5,964 nucleotides of DNA. Origin: Gammaproteobacteria bacterium. Its GTDB lineage: Bacteria > Pseudomonadota > Gammaproteobacteria > GCA-001735895. Positions 1 to 5,728 of the stretch are shown piece by piece. Both the position numbers and the translations under genes were made by a program. The stretch covers positions 1 through 5,964 of the forward strand of contig QNFD01000184.1 of NCBI GenBank assembly GCA_003645435.1. The letters run 5' to 3'. The notes beneath the pieces are model-generated. The model saw nothing but the letters and a program-made list of their open reading frames with translations, had not been told where the DNA came from and did no database searches. Numbering within the stretch: the stretch's first letter is position 1; each line of letters begins with the position of its first letter.

Positions 1-856
1 CCATTTCTGTGTTGATCATACTCACCGTTCCGTCACCGCGATTAGCGACAAACGTGCGACGACCATTAACGGAAACGGCTAAACCAGTTGGAAGTGGATT
101 CAAAGCCTGCAGGGGGATATCTTGCGAAAATCCCGTATTGGGATGGGTGACCTCGGTATTGTGATAGCGGGGACTCAGTGCTTCACCATCAGCGGTGGTC
201 AGAAACAATTGTTCCGGGGTGGTTATGTTCCCCGGGAGCCGCAGTGTGATCAGGCTATCACTTATCGTTACTGGTACCAGGGAAGTGCCATTTTCGCCAA
301 GCATGAGACTGTCGATTGCGGGATCCATTTTAAGTCTTTCACCCACGATCGTGAGCCAGGCCCCTGCTCGACCACCAGGTGGATAAACGTAGCTGATGTG
401 CGGTCCGGTAAATGTCGCGATACGCTGGCCTTCGAAAGAACCCCTGGAAAGACCCGCCTTTTCCCATGTCCCGCCTGCAGAGTTTTCTTCCTGATTGAAT
501 GCGGTAAATATCCAGTCACTCGCGGGACAGGGAACACGAAAAACCTGGCCCGAGACCACTTCGGTCTCGCCGTCGGCGGTGCCGGTCATACTACCCTCGG
601 CACAATCGATATCTCCGCCGAAGATCATCGGACCCTTAACCTCGTTCTCTTGCTGTGAAATCCGGGCTTCCCACGCCCCGGCTGCGGGGCCGAACACCGA
701 GTCGATACCTTCCCAGGTACCCGACCAGATTCCGGCGATTTTGGGTGGTGGCGGGAGATCTTTCGATTCTTCTCCACCACCGCCACCGCCGCAGGCGCTA
801 AAAACAATACTGAGAAACGCTATCAGAGAAATTTTCAATAAGGTTAATAAGTTCAT
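1..856 (-). CDS. Lipoprotein with IPT/TIG domain and YVTN beta-propeller (N-terminal part; 3' end off the window)
   Basis: Reading the minus strand from ATG 856 gives 285 codons without a stop, to the window edge. Residues 1-21 form a lipoprotein signal peptide ending FSA before Cys22, followed by six glycines and a Pro-rich linker. That predicts a Sec-exported, lipid-anchored envelope protein. Residues 40-150 (IAGIWSGTWEG onward, several Trp and Gly turns, Cys85 and Cys110) resemble a small lipocalin-like beta-barrel. Residues about 150-225 match an IPT/TIG immunoglobulin-like fold (HISYVYPPGG, AWLTIVGERL, LITLRLPG). Residues 256-285 (PTGLAVSVNGRRTFVANRGD, then GTVSMINTE) are a YVTN beta-propeller blade, so more blades probably follow. 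The start is supported by GAGGGG about eight bases upstream. Such propellers are common in secreted or surface proteins, but a specific substrate cannot be inferred. Domain calls are from memory of family patterns. Confidence 0.82.
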   Translation of the reverse strand, partial: MNLLTLLKISLIAFLSIVFSACGGGGGGEESKDLPPPPKIAGIWSGTWEGIDSVFGPAAGAWEARISQQENEVKGPMIFGGDIDCAEGSMTGTADGETEVVSGQVFRVPCPASDWIFTAFNQEENSAGGTWEKAGLSRGSFEGQRIATFTGPHISYVYPPGGRAGAWLTIVGERLKMDPAIDSLMLGENGTSLVPVTISDSLITLRLPGNITTPEQLFLTTADGEALSPRYHNTEVTHPNTGFSQDIPLQALNPLPTGLAVSVNGRRTFVANRGDGTVSMINTEM

Positions 857-1012
857 CGTGTTTCCCCTCAAATTCCATTTGGGCACAAATAAATTCACAG
901 TCTTTCGTCATAAGATCAGTATGATGGGGGCGGAGATTTTCAGGAATAGGCCTATTCCGATATTGCTGTAGGACCAGGATTACACGGGTAAATGGTGGAA
1001 CCGGAGTGCACT
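857..1012. promoter_or_regulatory. Divergent intergenic region between lipoprotein and HhH gene
   Basis: These 156 bases separate two genes transcribed away from each other and must hold the promoters of both. I see no hexamer pair close to the sigma-70 consensus for either direction. The outstanding element is the perfect palindrome at 943-958. The ribosome binding site of the lipoprotein gene is the GAGGGG complementary to about 864-869. That of the plus-strand gene is GGAG at 1003-1006. Confidence 0.5.
943..958. repeat. Perfect 16-bp palindrome, possible operator
   Basis: GGAATAGGCCTATTCC is a perfect inverted repeat with no spacer (8-bp arms), lying 54 bases upstream of the HhH gene start and 86 bases upstream of the lipoprotein start. 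A TTTTCA stretch ends just before it and TATTGC begins two bases after it, so it could sit in a promoter spacer, although both hexamers are poor matches. It has no T tract, so it is unlikely to be an intrinsic terminator. A dimeric regulator site, or one copy of a dispersed palindromic repeat, are both possible. Confidence 0.5.
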
Positions 1013-1861
1013 ATGACTAGCTTTAACCATGATGTGGCCGAAAAACTGCGCGAAATTGCGAGCCTGCTTGAAGCCCAGCATGCCAACCCCTTCCGTTCCC
1101 GTGCTTACTTAAATGCTGCCAATACACTGGACACTTTACCCGGAGATGTCGGTGAACTGACACAGGCCGAGGGTATTAAAGGTTTAACCGACCTGCCGGC
1201 AATCGGCGCAGGCATTGCTCGTTCAATTTACGAATATGCTGCCACTGGGCGGATGACAAGACTGCAAAGCCTGCAGGGTGAATCCGACCCGGTCGGCTTA
1301 TTTCAAACCATACCCACCGTCGGCAGGGAGCTGGCCCAGCGTATTCATGACACATTACACATCGACACGCTTGAAGCACTGGAAAATGCCACGCGCAATG
1401 GGCAACTCAATAAAGTCGAAGGCCTGGGCAGAAAACGCAAAGAGGCCATCGAAGCCTGGCTGTTAAAACACCTGGGCGAGCACAGGCAACAATTCAGAAA
1501 GACACAACAATCGGGCAGTAATCCAGACATCGCCCTGCTATTAAAAGTGGATAGCAAATACCGTGAAAGAGCCGAGGCCGGCCAACTACCTTTAATTACC
1601 CCGAAACGCTTCAACCCGGAAAATAAAGCCTGGTTACCGATCCTGCACACCACGCATGATCACTGGCATTTCACTGCACTGTATTCAAATAGCGAACGCG
1701 CCCATGCACTCAACCGGGTTTACGACTGGGTAGTGATTTATTTCTATGACGATCATCACCAGGAAGGCCAGCATACCGTTGTAACCGAAACTCATGGCCC
1801 GCTATACGGTAAACGCGTCGTGCGAGGCAGGGAAGCCGAGTGCAGTGAATACTATGCGTGA
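1013..1861 (+). CDS. Pol X-like helix-hairpin-helix DNA-binding protein without palm domain
   Basis: Encodes 282 residues. Residues 5-80 resemble the 8-kDa N-terminal domain of family X DNA polymerases (VAEKLREIASLLEAQ, then NPFRSRAYLNAA). Three helix-hairpin-helix motifs follow: LPAIGAGIA (61-69), IPTVGRELA (100-108) and VEGLGRKR (135-142). These bind DNA backbone phosphates non-specifically. There is no nucleotidyltransferase palm and no Asp triad, and the protein ends where a PolX enzyme would continue with palm and PHP domains. Instead there is a compact C-terminal domain (about 172-282) rich in His and aromatic residues (RFNPENKAWLPILHT, DWVVIYFYDD, GKRVVRGREAECSEYY). I have seen it in similar proteobacterial proteins but cannot assign a function. 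ATG 1013 has GGAG six bases upstream. The in-frame ATG at 992 has no good site and would add seven residues. A role in DNA repair is plausible inference only. Confidence 0.85.
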   Translation: MTSFNHDVAEKLREIASLLEAQHANPFRSRAYLNAANTLDTLPGDVGELTQAEGIKGLTDLPAIGAGIARSIYEYAATGRMTRLQSLQGESDPVGLFQTIPTVGRELAQRIHDTLHIDTLEALENATRNGQLNKVEGLGRKRKEAIEAWLLKHLGEHRQQFRKTQQSGSNPDIALLLKVDSKYRERAEAGQLPLITPKRFNPENKAWLPILHTTHDHWHFTALYSNSERAHALNRVYDWVVIYFYDDHHQEGQHTVVTETHGPLYGKRVVRGREAECSEYYA

Positions 1862-1937
1862 AACAGGAGAATGTAGAAATTAAAAATACTTGACTCCCAC
1901 CCTGTACAAATTCCCCGGAATAAAAACAAACCCCGTC

Positions 1938-1957
1938 ATGCCGGCAAAGGCCGGCAT
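1938..1957. repeat. Hairpin within left terminal repeat
   Basis: Perfect 8-bp stem ATGCCGGC/GCCGGCAT with loop AAAG, 77 bases downstream of the HhH stop codon. It could stop or stabilise the 3' end of that transcript, but no T tract follows it directly. Confidence 0.6.
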
Positions 1958-2047
1958 CCATTATAAATAATCGCTGAAGGTAATATTGGTACCGCAATAG
2001 GCCCATTAATCAACAATTGGTTTAATATCATTATTTCGTAGCAATGG

Positions 2048-2067
2048 ATACCGGCCTTCGCCGGCAT
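2048..2067. repeat. Hairpin within right terminal repeat
   Basis: An 8-bp stem with one A-C mismatch on the plus strand and loop CTTC, 43 bases beyond the stop codon of the minus-strand Sel1 gene. It is the diverged partner of the hairpin at 1938-1957. Confidence 0.6.
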
Positions 2068-2110
2068 GACGTTTGAGTCTTTTTTGAGCCCGTATTTTCC
2101 CTGCTTATAT

Positions 2111-2962
2111 TTATATTTCGGTGGCAGGACTCAGGTCTTCGATAGCTTCTGTTGAATTTTCCAGGTGCTTAGGTTTGAGTAGCGTATAGACAAAAAAGGA
2201 AATCGCCAGTCCGGACATGATCGAGATGAAAGACAGCACGCCTAATTCTAACATACCTGCATGCCAGTCAACTTCTGTAGGGTATTCCTGTTTTTGATAT
2301 TCGACCAGAAAATAAATCACGAAGGGAAGCACGCACAACATTTGAACCGCAATCGTTCCAAATGAAATCTGTGCAAACGTTCTTTTTTTCAGGATTAAAT
2401 ATATAACCAGCATCCAGGCAAATGGATTAAACATAAACAGGAACGCACTACCGATCATACCTGCCAGTTGATCAGTAATAGAGCGGTAACCATGTGCCAC
2501 GCCGATGCCCTTGTAACTCATGTATTCGAGTTCACTACGCGCCCGCAGATTGCCCTGCCGGGCCGCCTGTGTAAACCACCTGGCTCCAACCAATTCGTTA
2601 CGAGCAATACCCTCGCCGTAATAATAAATACTGCCGAGCGTACTCTGCGCACCCGAGTGTCCGCTTTGTGCCGACATTTCGAACCACATGATCGCTGTAT
2701 TATCAGACTGGGGAACACCCCGGCCACGCTTATACATCCAGCCGAGGTTATACTGAGCCTGGCTATCTCCGGCATCGGCCAGCGGCATCCATTCCATTAG
2801 CGCGGTTGCATAATCCTTGTTTTCGTATGCATTCAAACCCTTTACAAAATCAGCCTGGGCCAGGTTACCCGGCAGCAGGGCAGATACGACGAGCAATGCC
2901 AAAATGACTTTCAGCCTGCTATAAACGGCAGCAATTAGATTGATTTGATAGTGTTCATTCAT
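2111..2962 (-). CDS. Sel1-repeat protein with C-terminal membrane domain
   Basis: Encodes 283 residues from ATG 2962, which has GAGG seven bases upstream. An open frame reaches ATG 3052, but the likely promoter lies inside that extension and the N-terminal signal peptide starts at the shorter form. Residues 1-37 are a signal sequence ending LAQA before Asp38. Residues 38-66 form a TPR-like helix pair (GLNAYENKDYATALMEW). Two full Sel1 repeats follow (about 67-101, QAQYNLGWMYKRGRGVPQ; about 103-137, AQSTLGSIYYYGEGIA) and a degenerate third (138-158). Three hydrophobic segments (about 169-191, 198-220, 238-262) anchor the C-terminal half in the inner membrane. The tail is acidic. Sel1 repeats mediate protein-protein contacts, here predicted on the periplasmic side. 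No partner is evident from the neighbours, and a specific role cannot be assigned. Confidence 0.88.
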   Translation of the reverse strand: MNEHYQINLIAAVYSRLKVILALLVVSALLPGNLAQADFVKGLNAYENKDYATALMEWMPLADAGDSQAQYNLGWMYKRGRGVPQSDNTAIMWFEMSAQSGHSGAQSTLGSIYYYGEGIARNELVGARWFTQAARQGNLRARSELEYMSYKGIGVAHGYRSITDQLAGMIGSAFLFMFNPFAWMLVIYLILKKRTFAQISFGTIAVQMLCVLPFVIYFLVEYQKQEYPTEVDWHAGMLELGVLSFISIMSGLAISFFVYTLLKPKHLENSTEAIEDLSPATEI

Positions 2963-3010
2963 CACCTGACCTCGGGGCAAAGCATGTAAAAAACTCTTAA
3001 CTAACCAATT

Positions 3011-3039
3011 ATTATAGTAAAGATATGGTAAGTCGTTGA
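3011..3039 (-). promoter_or_regulatory. Candidate sigma-70 promoter of the Sel1 gene
   Basis: On the minus strand a consensus TATAAT (3016 down to 3011) lies 17 bases after TCAACG (3039-3034), a weak -35 matching three of six positions. Transcription would begin near 3004, leaving a leader of roughly 40 bases before ATG 2962. This placement excludes translation from the upstream in-frame ATG at 3052 and argues that the gene is not merely read through from the phosphatase gene. Confidence 0.5.
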
Positions 3040-3115
3040 TTAAATTACACAAAGAGGGGAGTAAACTGCCATCATGACGAATTACAATGGGTTAGTCTCG
3101 ACTGCCTGCCAGGGC

Positions 3116-4792
3116 CTACTGAAGCACTTCCTTTAATGGAGACCCATTCGCGGAACTGGGTGGCGTCATTCCTAAAAAGCCGGCTATCGTTGGCGCGACG
3201 TCCACCGGGTGCACGAGTCGATGTACGGTTTTGGGCTTTATTTTAGCCCCCGCAAACATAATGGGAACATGGGTATCATAACGCCAGGGGGAACCATGCA
3301 TGACCGCGATAGGACCACTTTCAAGCAAAAACCAGTAGGGTTGCTGCGCTACGTAGATATCACCCGAACGAAAAGGATGAAAGTTACGCTTAATCTGTTC
3401 AACCACCGGACTAGCCTGTAGCGATGAAAAGCCGCTTCGTGGCACCGCGATGGCAATACCTTCGGTATCGCTCAGGGCCGTGGCAATAGCACGTTCCACC
3501 TGTACCTGGTTGAATTTTGCCATCGAAATTTTTTCCTCATCCAGATACAGGTAAGGACGAAAGAAAAACCGCACGACGCCGTCGATAGCAAATTTATTTT
3601 TGCCTACCTGGTTAGCGGTATTTACTATTTCCTTTGAATCGAGTCGGCCCACCGCATAACCCAATTCGGTCATGTATTCAGGCATATCGGCCATGCCATG
3701 ATCCGCGGACAATATGATTAATGTATTTTTAAGACCAACAGCCTGATCAATATATTTAAATAAATCAGCCAGGCTACGATCCAGTTGTAACACTACATCT
3801 TCGTTCTCCAGGCTGGATGGACCAAAAAAATGGTTTACCGCATCCACCGAGGAAAAGCTGATAGAGAGGTAATCAGGGATGCTGTCCTGACCCAACCGCT
3901 CTGCACTAATTAATGTTTTAGAAAAGTCGAGCAGCAGTTGATCCCCGACCGGGCTAACTAACAGCCGAGTAGTAAATAAGCCGTCATCTATTTTCCCAAA
4001 TGGATGGGGAAAGACCCGGCCGTATCCTTTAAGGTCGGCCTCATAAGGGCGGTCGTCCTGGTCTGCCAAAAGATAGGTCGATTTATCATTTAACAGGTCC
4101 CAGGAGGTACCGGCATATTTTTCTGATCTACGTTCGCCATTCCAGTTGCCAACCCATTGCGGATAATCTTCATAATAATATTTACTGGTAACCATATCGC
4201 CAGAATTTGTGGAGTACCAGAAGGCCTTGCCGACGTGACCGGCCATGGCTACCGCACTGCGATCCTTACTCGAGACGCCGAAAATTTTAGAACGACCAGC
4301 ATAATAAGCGGCAAGCCCATCACTGAATGTAGCCGCCAGGATAGCCGTGGGTGAACGCCCCTGGGTACGCGACAGCTTCTGTGAAGGATCGACCTGTTCA
4401 CTTGTGGAAGTGTTCTCTCGTGTCGGGATAAGCGGGCTATCCGGATCTTCGATGTTGTAAGCGAGTTCACCGGCATCGCGGTCGTACCAGACATTTCCAA
4501 CCATACCGTGCGTCGATGGAAACGCACCCGTCGCCAGCGTGGTATGACCGACAATCGTTTCCGTATTGGCGTGTTGATACTGGGCGTTGGTATAAACAAT
4601 ACCTTCGTCCATCAGGTAACGAAAACCGCCTTCGACAAAGTTACCCTGGTAGCGGTTCAGTAGGTCTGCCCGCAAACCATCAACCGTGATCTGGAGCACA
4701 AGTTTGACCCCCGATTTAGGCTGAGCATACAGATTAACGGTAAACAGCTGCATGACCAGGATCAGCGTCAGCAGCAGGTATCGCTTACCCAT
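3116..4792 (-). CDS. PafA-like periplasmic alkaline phosphatase (alkaline phosphatase superfamily)
   Basis: Encodes 558 residues from ATG 4792, about the usual length of PafA-type enzymes. It predicts a Sec-exported, zinc-dependent phosphomonoesterase that releases phosphate from organic esters in the periplasm. Residues 1-23 are a signal peptide (MGKR, hydrophobic core, LYA before Gln24). Superfamily residues are all visible: metal ligand Asp38 (ITVDGLRADLL), nucleophile Thr79 in NTETIVGHTT, Asn100 (GMVGN), Lys176 and Arg178 (SSKDRSA), Asp317 and His321 (SSVDAVNHFFG), Asp364 and His365 (SADHGM) and His499 (MHGSPW). The Lys-x-Arg pair is the feature of PafA-type monoesterases that separates them from NPP phosphodiesterases. 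The start overlaps the upstream gene by eight bases and lacks a good ribosome binding site, so translational coupling is likely. In-frame ATGs at 4831 and 4900 would lengthen the N-terminus and spoil the signal peptide. No Pho box was recognised. Confidence 0.9.
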   Translation of the reverse strand: MGKRYLLLTLILVMQLFTVNLYAQPKSGVKLVLQITVDGLRADLLNRYQGNFVEGGFRYLMDEGIVYTNAQYQHANTETIVGHTTLATGAFPSTHGMVGNVWYDRDAGELAYNIEDPDSPLIPTRENTSTSEQVDPSQKLSRTQGRSPTAILAATFSDGLAAYYAGRSKIFGVSSKDRSAVAMAGHVGKAFWYSTNSGDMVTSKYYYEDYPQWVGNWNGERRSEKYAGTSWDLLNDKSTYLLADQDDRPYEADLKGYGRVFPHPFGKIDDGLFTTRLLVSPVGDQLLLDFSKTLISAERLGQDSIPDYLSISFSSVDAVNHFFGPSSLENEDVVLQLDRSLADLFKYIDQAVGLKNTLIILSADHGMADMPEYMTELGYAVGRLDSKEIVNTANQVGKNKFAIDGVVRFFFRPYLYLDEEKISMAKFNQVQVERAIATALSDTEGIAIAVPRSGFSSLQASPVVEQIKRNFHPFRSGDIYVAQQPYWFLLESGPIAVMHGSPWRYDTHVPIMFAGAKIKPKTVHRLVHPVDVAPTIAGFLGMTPPSSANGSPLKEVLQ

Positions 4793-5030
4793 CGCTGTGG
4801 TCGTTAAGCATGGTAAACAGCAAATGTGCATGTTCAGAGGCCTCGCTGCCAAGCGGGGTAAGATAACCGCCGTCAACCTGGGTGATAAACCCTCGCTCAA
4901 ACAGGCGCTTCGCTGCCGATATCACCGTGGGCTCGGCTATTTTGTGGATTTTTATACCTTCCAGGCCAGTAGAAGAACGAAAAAGCATCAGCACATCTAG
5001 CTCGGCGAGGTTTTCTTGGGTATATGACAT
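4785..5030 (-). CDS. TIGR02647-family small protein, putative DNA-binding
   Basis: Encodes 81 residues (MSYTQENLAELDVLMLF, GIKIHKIAEPTVISAAKRLF, ERGFITQVDGGYLTPLGSEA). The whole length matches my memory of the TIGR02647 family, which is found in Gammaproteobacteria, has no known function and is sometimes labelled a DNA-binding or regulatory protein. The segment AAKRLFERGFITQVDGGYLT resembles the recognition helix and wing of a winged-helix fold (inference). Initiation is well supported by AGGA seven bases before ATG 5030. The stop codon lies just past the start of the phosphatase gene (8-bp overlap), making a two-gene operon with this gene first. A regulatory role for the phosphatase is possible but unsupported beyond the coupling. 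Confidence 0.88.
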   Translation of the reverse strand: MSYTQENLAELDVLMLFRSSTGLEGIKIHKIAEPTVISAAKRLFERGFITQVDGGYLTPLGSEASEHAHLLFTMLNDHSDG

Positions 5031-5130
5031 AATGGTTCCTGTATTTTTGTTCGTTGACAGGGCTATCGATAAACAATTCTTACATTAAAACAGGTTTTTA
5101 TAAAATACTATCAGTATGTTTGTTTAGAGT
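5031..5130. promoter_or_regulatory. Divergent promoter region for TIGR02647-phosphatase operon and DUF2784 gene
   Basis: This 100-bp AT-rich region must serve both directions. On the plus strand a perfect -35 hexamer TTGACA (5054-5059) has no good -10 at 16-18 bases. A separate near-consensus TATAAAAT (5099-5106) sits 25-32 bases before ATG 5131, with a poor -35. On the minus strand TTTATA, 17 bases, AAGAAT (about 5104-5076) is a weak candidate. Actual start points cannot be settled by eye. Confidence 0.4.
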
Positions 5131-5529
5131 ATGGAATACTTATACCAAACCCTTGCAGATTTAGTTTTACTTCTACACATATTGTTTGTGGTCTTTGTTG
5201 TAGCAGCACTGCTATTGACCATAGTGGGCGGGTATCGCCAGTGGCAATGGGTTCTTAACTGGTGGTTCAGGGTTGTTCACCTTGTCGCTATCGCTGTTGT
5301 AGTCGCGCAATCCTGGGCTGGTCTAATATGTTCCCTCACCAGCCTTGAAATGTGGCTTCGGGTCCAGGCCGGAGGTAAGCGATACGATGGCAGCTTTATT
5401 CAGTACTGGCTGCAACGGTTTCTTTACTATGACGCGCCCGCATGGGTTTTTGTGACCGCCTACACGGTTTTCGGTTTGCTCGTTGTCATCACATGGCTGC
5501 GCTTTCCACCGCAAAAAAAATCGGGATAA
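5131..5529 (+). CDS. DUF2784 family integral membrane protein
   Basis: Encodes 132 residues, the usual size of the DUF2784 family (function unknown). The order of features matches the family: a first membrane helix beginning LADLVLLLHILFVVFVV (8-33), a second around 44-66, the conserved motif CSLTSLEMWLR (67-77), a loop with YDGSFIQYWLQRFLYYD (85-101) and a last helix (about 104-124). A basic tail QKKSG follows. It predicts an inner-membrane protein with three or four spans. No clear Shine-Dalgarno sequence precedes ATG 5131, and no other in-frame start is available because TAG lies at 5124-5126. The 3' end contains a run of eight A (5513-5520), so the reading frame there deserves care. The neighbours do not indicate a role. 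Confidence 0.85.
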   Translation: MEYLYQTLADLVLLLHILFVVFVVAALLLTIVGGYRQWQWVLNWWFRVVHLVAIAVVVAQSWAGLICSLTSLEMWLRVQAGGKRYDGSFIQYWLQRFLYYDAPAWVFVTAYTVFGLLVVITWLRFPPQKKSG

Positions 5530-5543
5530 CCGGGTTGCCTCCC

Positions 5544-5550
5544 AAAGGAG
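5544..5550 (+). promoter_or_regulatory. Strong Shine-Dalgarno sequence AAAGGAG
   Basis: AAAGGAG sits eight bases before ATG 5559, the ideal spacing. The ATG opens a frame of only ten codons ending in TGA at 5589-5591. A strong ribosome binding site for such a short peptide suggests either a coupled leader peptide or a base missing within a longer small gene. Confidence 0.55.
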
Positions 5551-5587
5551 CCTGACACATGCAACGGAGATCAACGCAGTCGGCACC

Positions 5588-5659
5588 GTGATCATTGTAC
5601 TCTCTCTTGGATTAATCGTACTGTCCGTCTACCTGCTGCGAGAATCGGCTAAAGAATAA
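5588..5659 (+). CDS. Possible small single-span membrane protein (23 residues)
   Basis: From GTG 5588 the frame reads 23 residues ending in TAA: a 17-residue hydrophobic stretch (VIIVLSLGLIVLSVYLL) followed by the polar tail RESAKE. The helix with a charged cytoplasmic-type tail is typical of small membrane proteins. The GTG overlaps the stop codon of the ten-codon frame from ATG 5559 (GTGA), an arrangement typical of translational coupling. The same frame is also open upstream through TEINAVGT and back into the end of the DUF2784 gene. Alternatives are a chance hydrophobic frame, or a frameshifted 33-residue protein starting at the strong ribosome binding site. No family is recognised. Confidence 0.35.
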   Translation: MIIVLSLGLIVLSVYLLRESAKE

Positions 5660-5728
5660 CTGCTCTCTGACCCTGTTATTCCATGTTAGTCTTTATTTTA
5701 GTAATTAAGTAACGCGGGAGTACAACTC

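Larger units (their letters stand above)
1934..2071. mobile_element. MITE/REP-like element with 29-bp terminal inverted repeats
   Basis: Bases 1934-1962 and 2043-2071 are inverted copies that match at 27 of 29 positions. The outer end of each is CGTCATGCCGGC and the inner end ATCCATT. Each copy is itself a hairpin: ATGCCGGC/GCCGGCAT around AAAG (1938-1957), and 2048-2067 with one mismatch. The interior of 80 bp is AT-rich and non-coding, with no transposase. Repeats of this GTCATGCCGG...CCGGCATCCA type are familiar from many proteobacterial genomes as dispersed non-autonomous elements. No clear target-site duplication is visible at the ends. The exact family cannot be named without comparison. 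Confidence 0.65.
1862..2110. other. Convergent intergenic region holding an inverted-repeat element
   Basis: The HhH gene and the Sel1 gene end facing each other, 249 bases apart. Apart from the inverted-repeat element at 1934-2071, the region is AT-rich with no convincing coding potential. Transcripts of both genes would run into the GC-rich hairpins, which may act as a bidirectional terminator. The only T run (2080-2085) lies 12 bases beyond the right-hand stem, so a classical intrinsic terminator is not clear. Confidence 0.6.

Noticed and set aside
122..658. Long plus-strand open frame of 178 codons
   Set aside because: It lies antisense to the lipoprotein, whose frame shows a lipobox and recognisable domains. 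The plus-strand product is low-complexity and matches nothing I know.
495..971. Plus-strand open frame of 158 codons with a Pro run
   Set aside because: Its SSPPPPPP stretch is the antisense of the lipoprotein glycine run and linker, and it has no ribosome binding site.
1710..2006. Minus-strand open frame of 98 codons across the inverted-repeat element
   Set aside because: It overlaps the end of the HhH gene and the repeat, and its product has no recognisable features.
1934..2071. CRISPR-like repeats
   Set aside because: There are only two copies, in opposite orientation, with one interior segment. That is a terminal inverted repeat rather than a repeat-spacer array.
2080..2085. T6 run as part of an intrinsic terminator
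   Set aside because: It begins 12 bases after the stem end at 2067, too far for a standard hairpin-plus-T-tract terminator. It is kept only as a weak possibility.
2468..2800. Plus-strand open frame of 110 codons
   Set aside because: It is antisense to the Sel1 repeats, which are clear in the minus frame.
3063..3115. Terminator after the phosphatase gene
   Set aside because: Only 3-bp complementary stretches are visible and no T tract follows.
4249..4599. Minus-strand open frame of 116 codons in another frame of the phosphatase gene
   Set aside because: The Arg-rich product is a shadow of the phosphatase, whose catalytic residues are intact.
5323..5595. Minus-strand open frame of 90 codons
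   Set aside because: It is antisense to the DUF2784 gene, which shows the family motif CSLTSLE and membrane helices.
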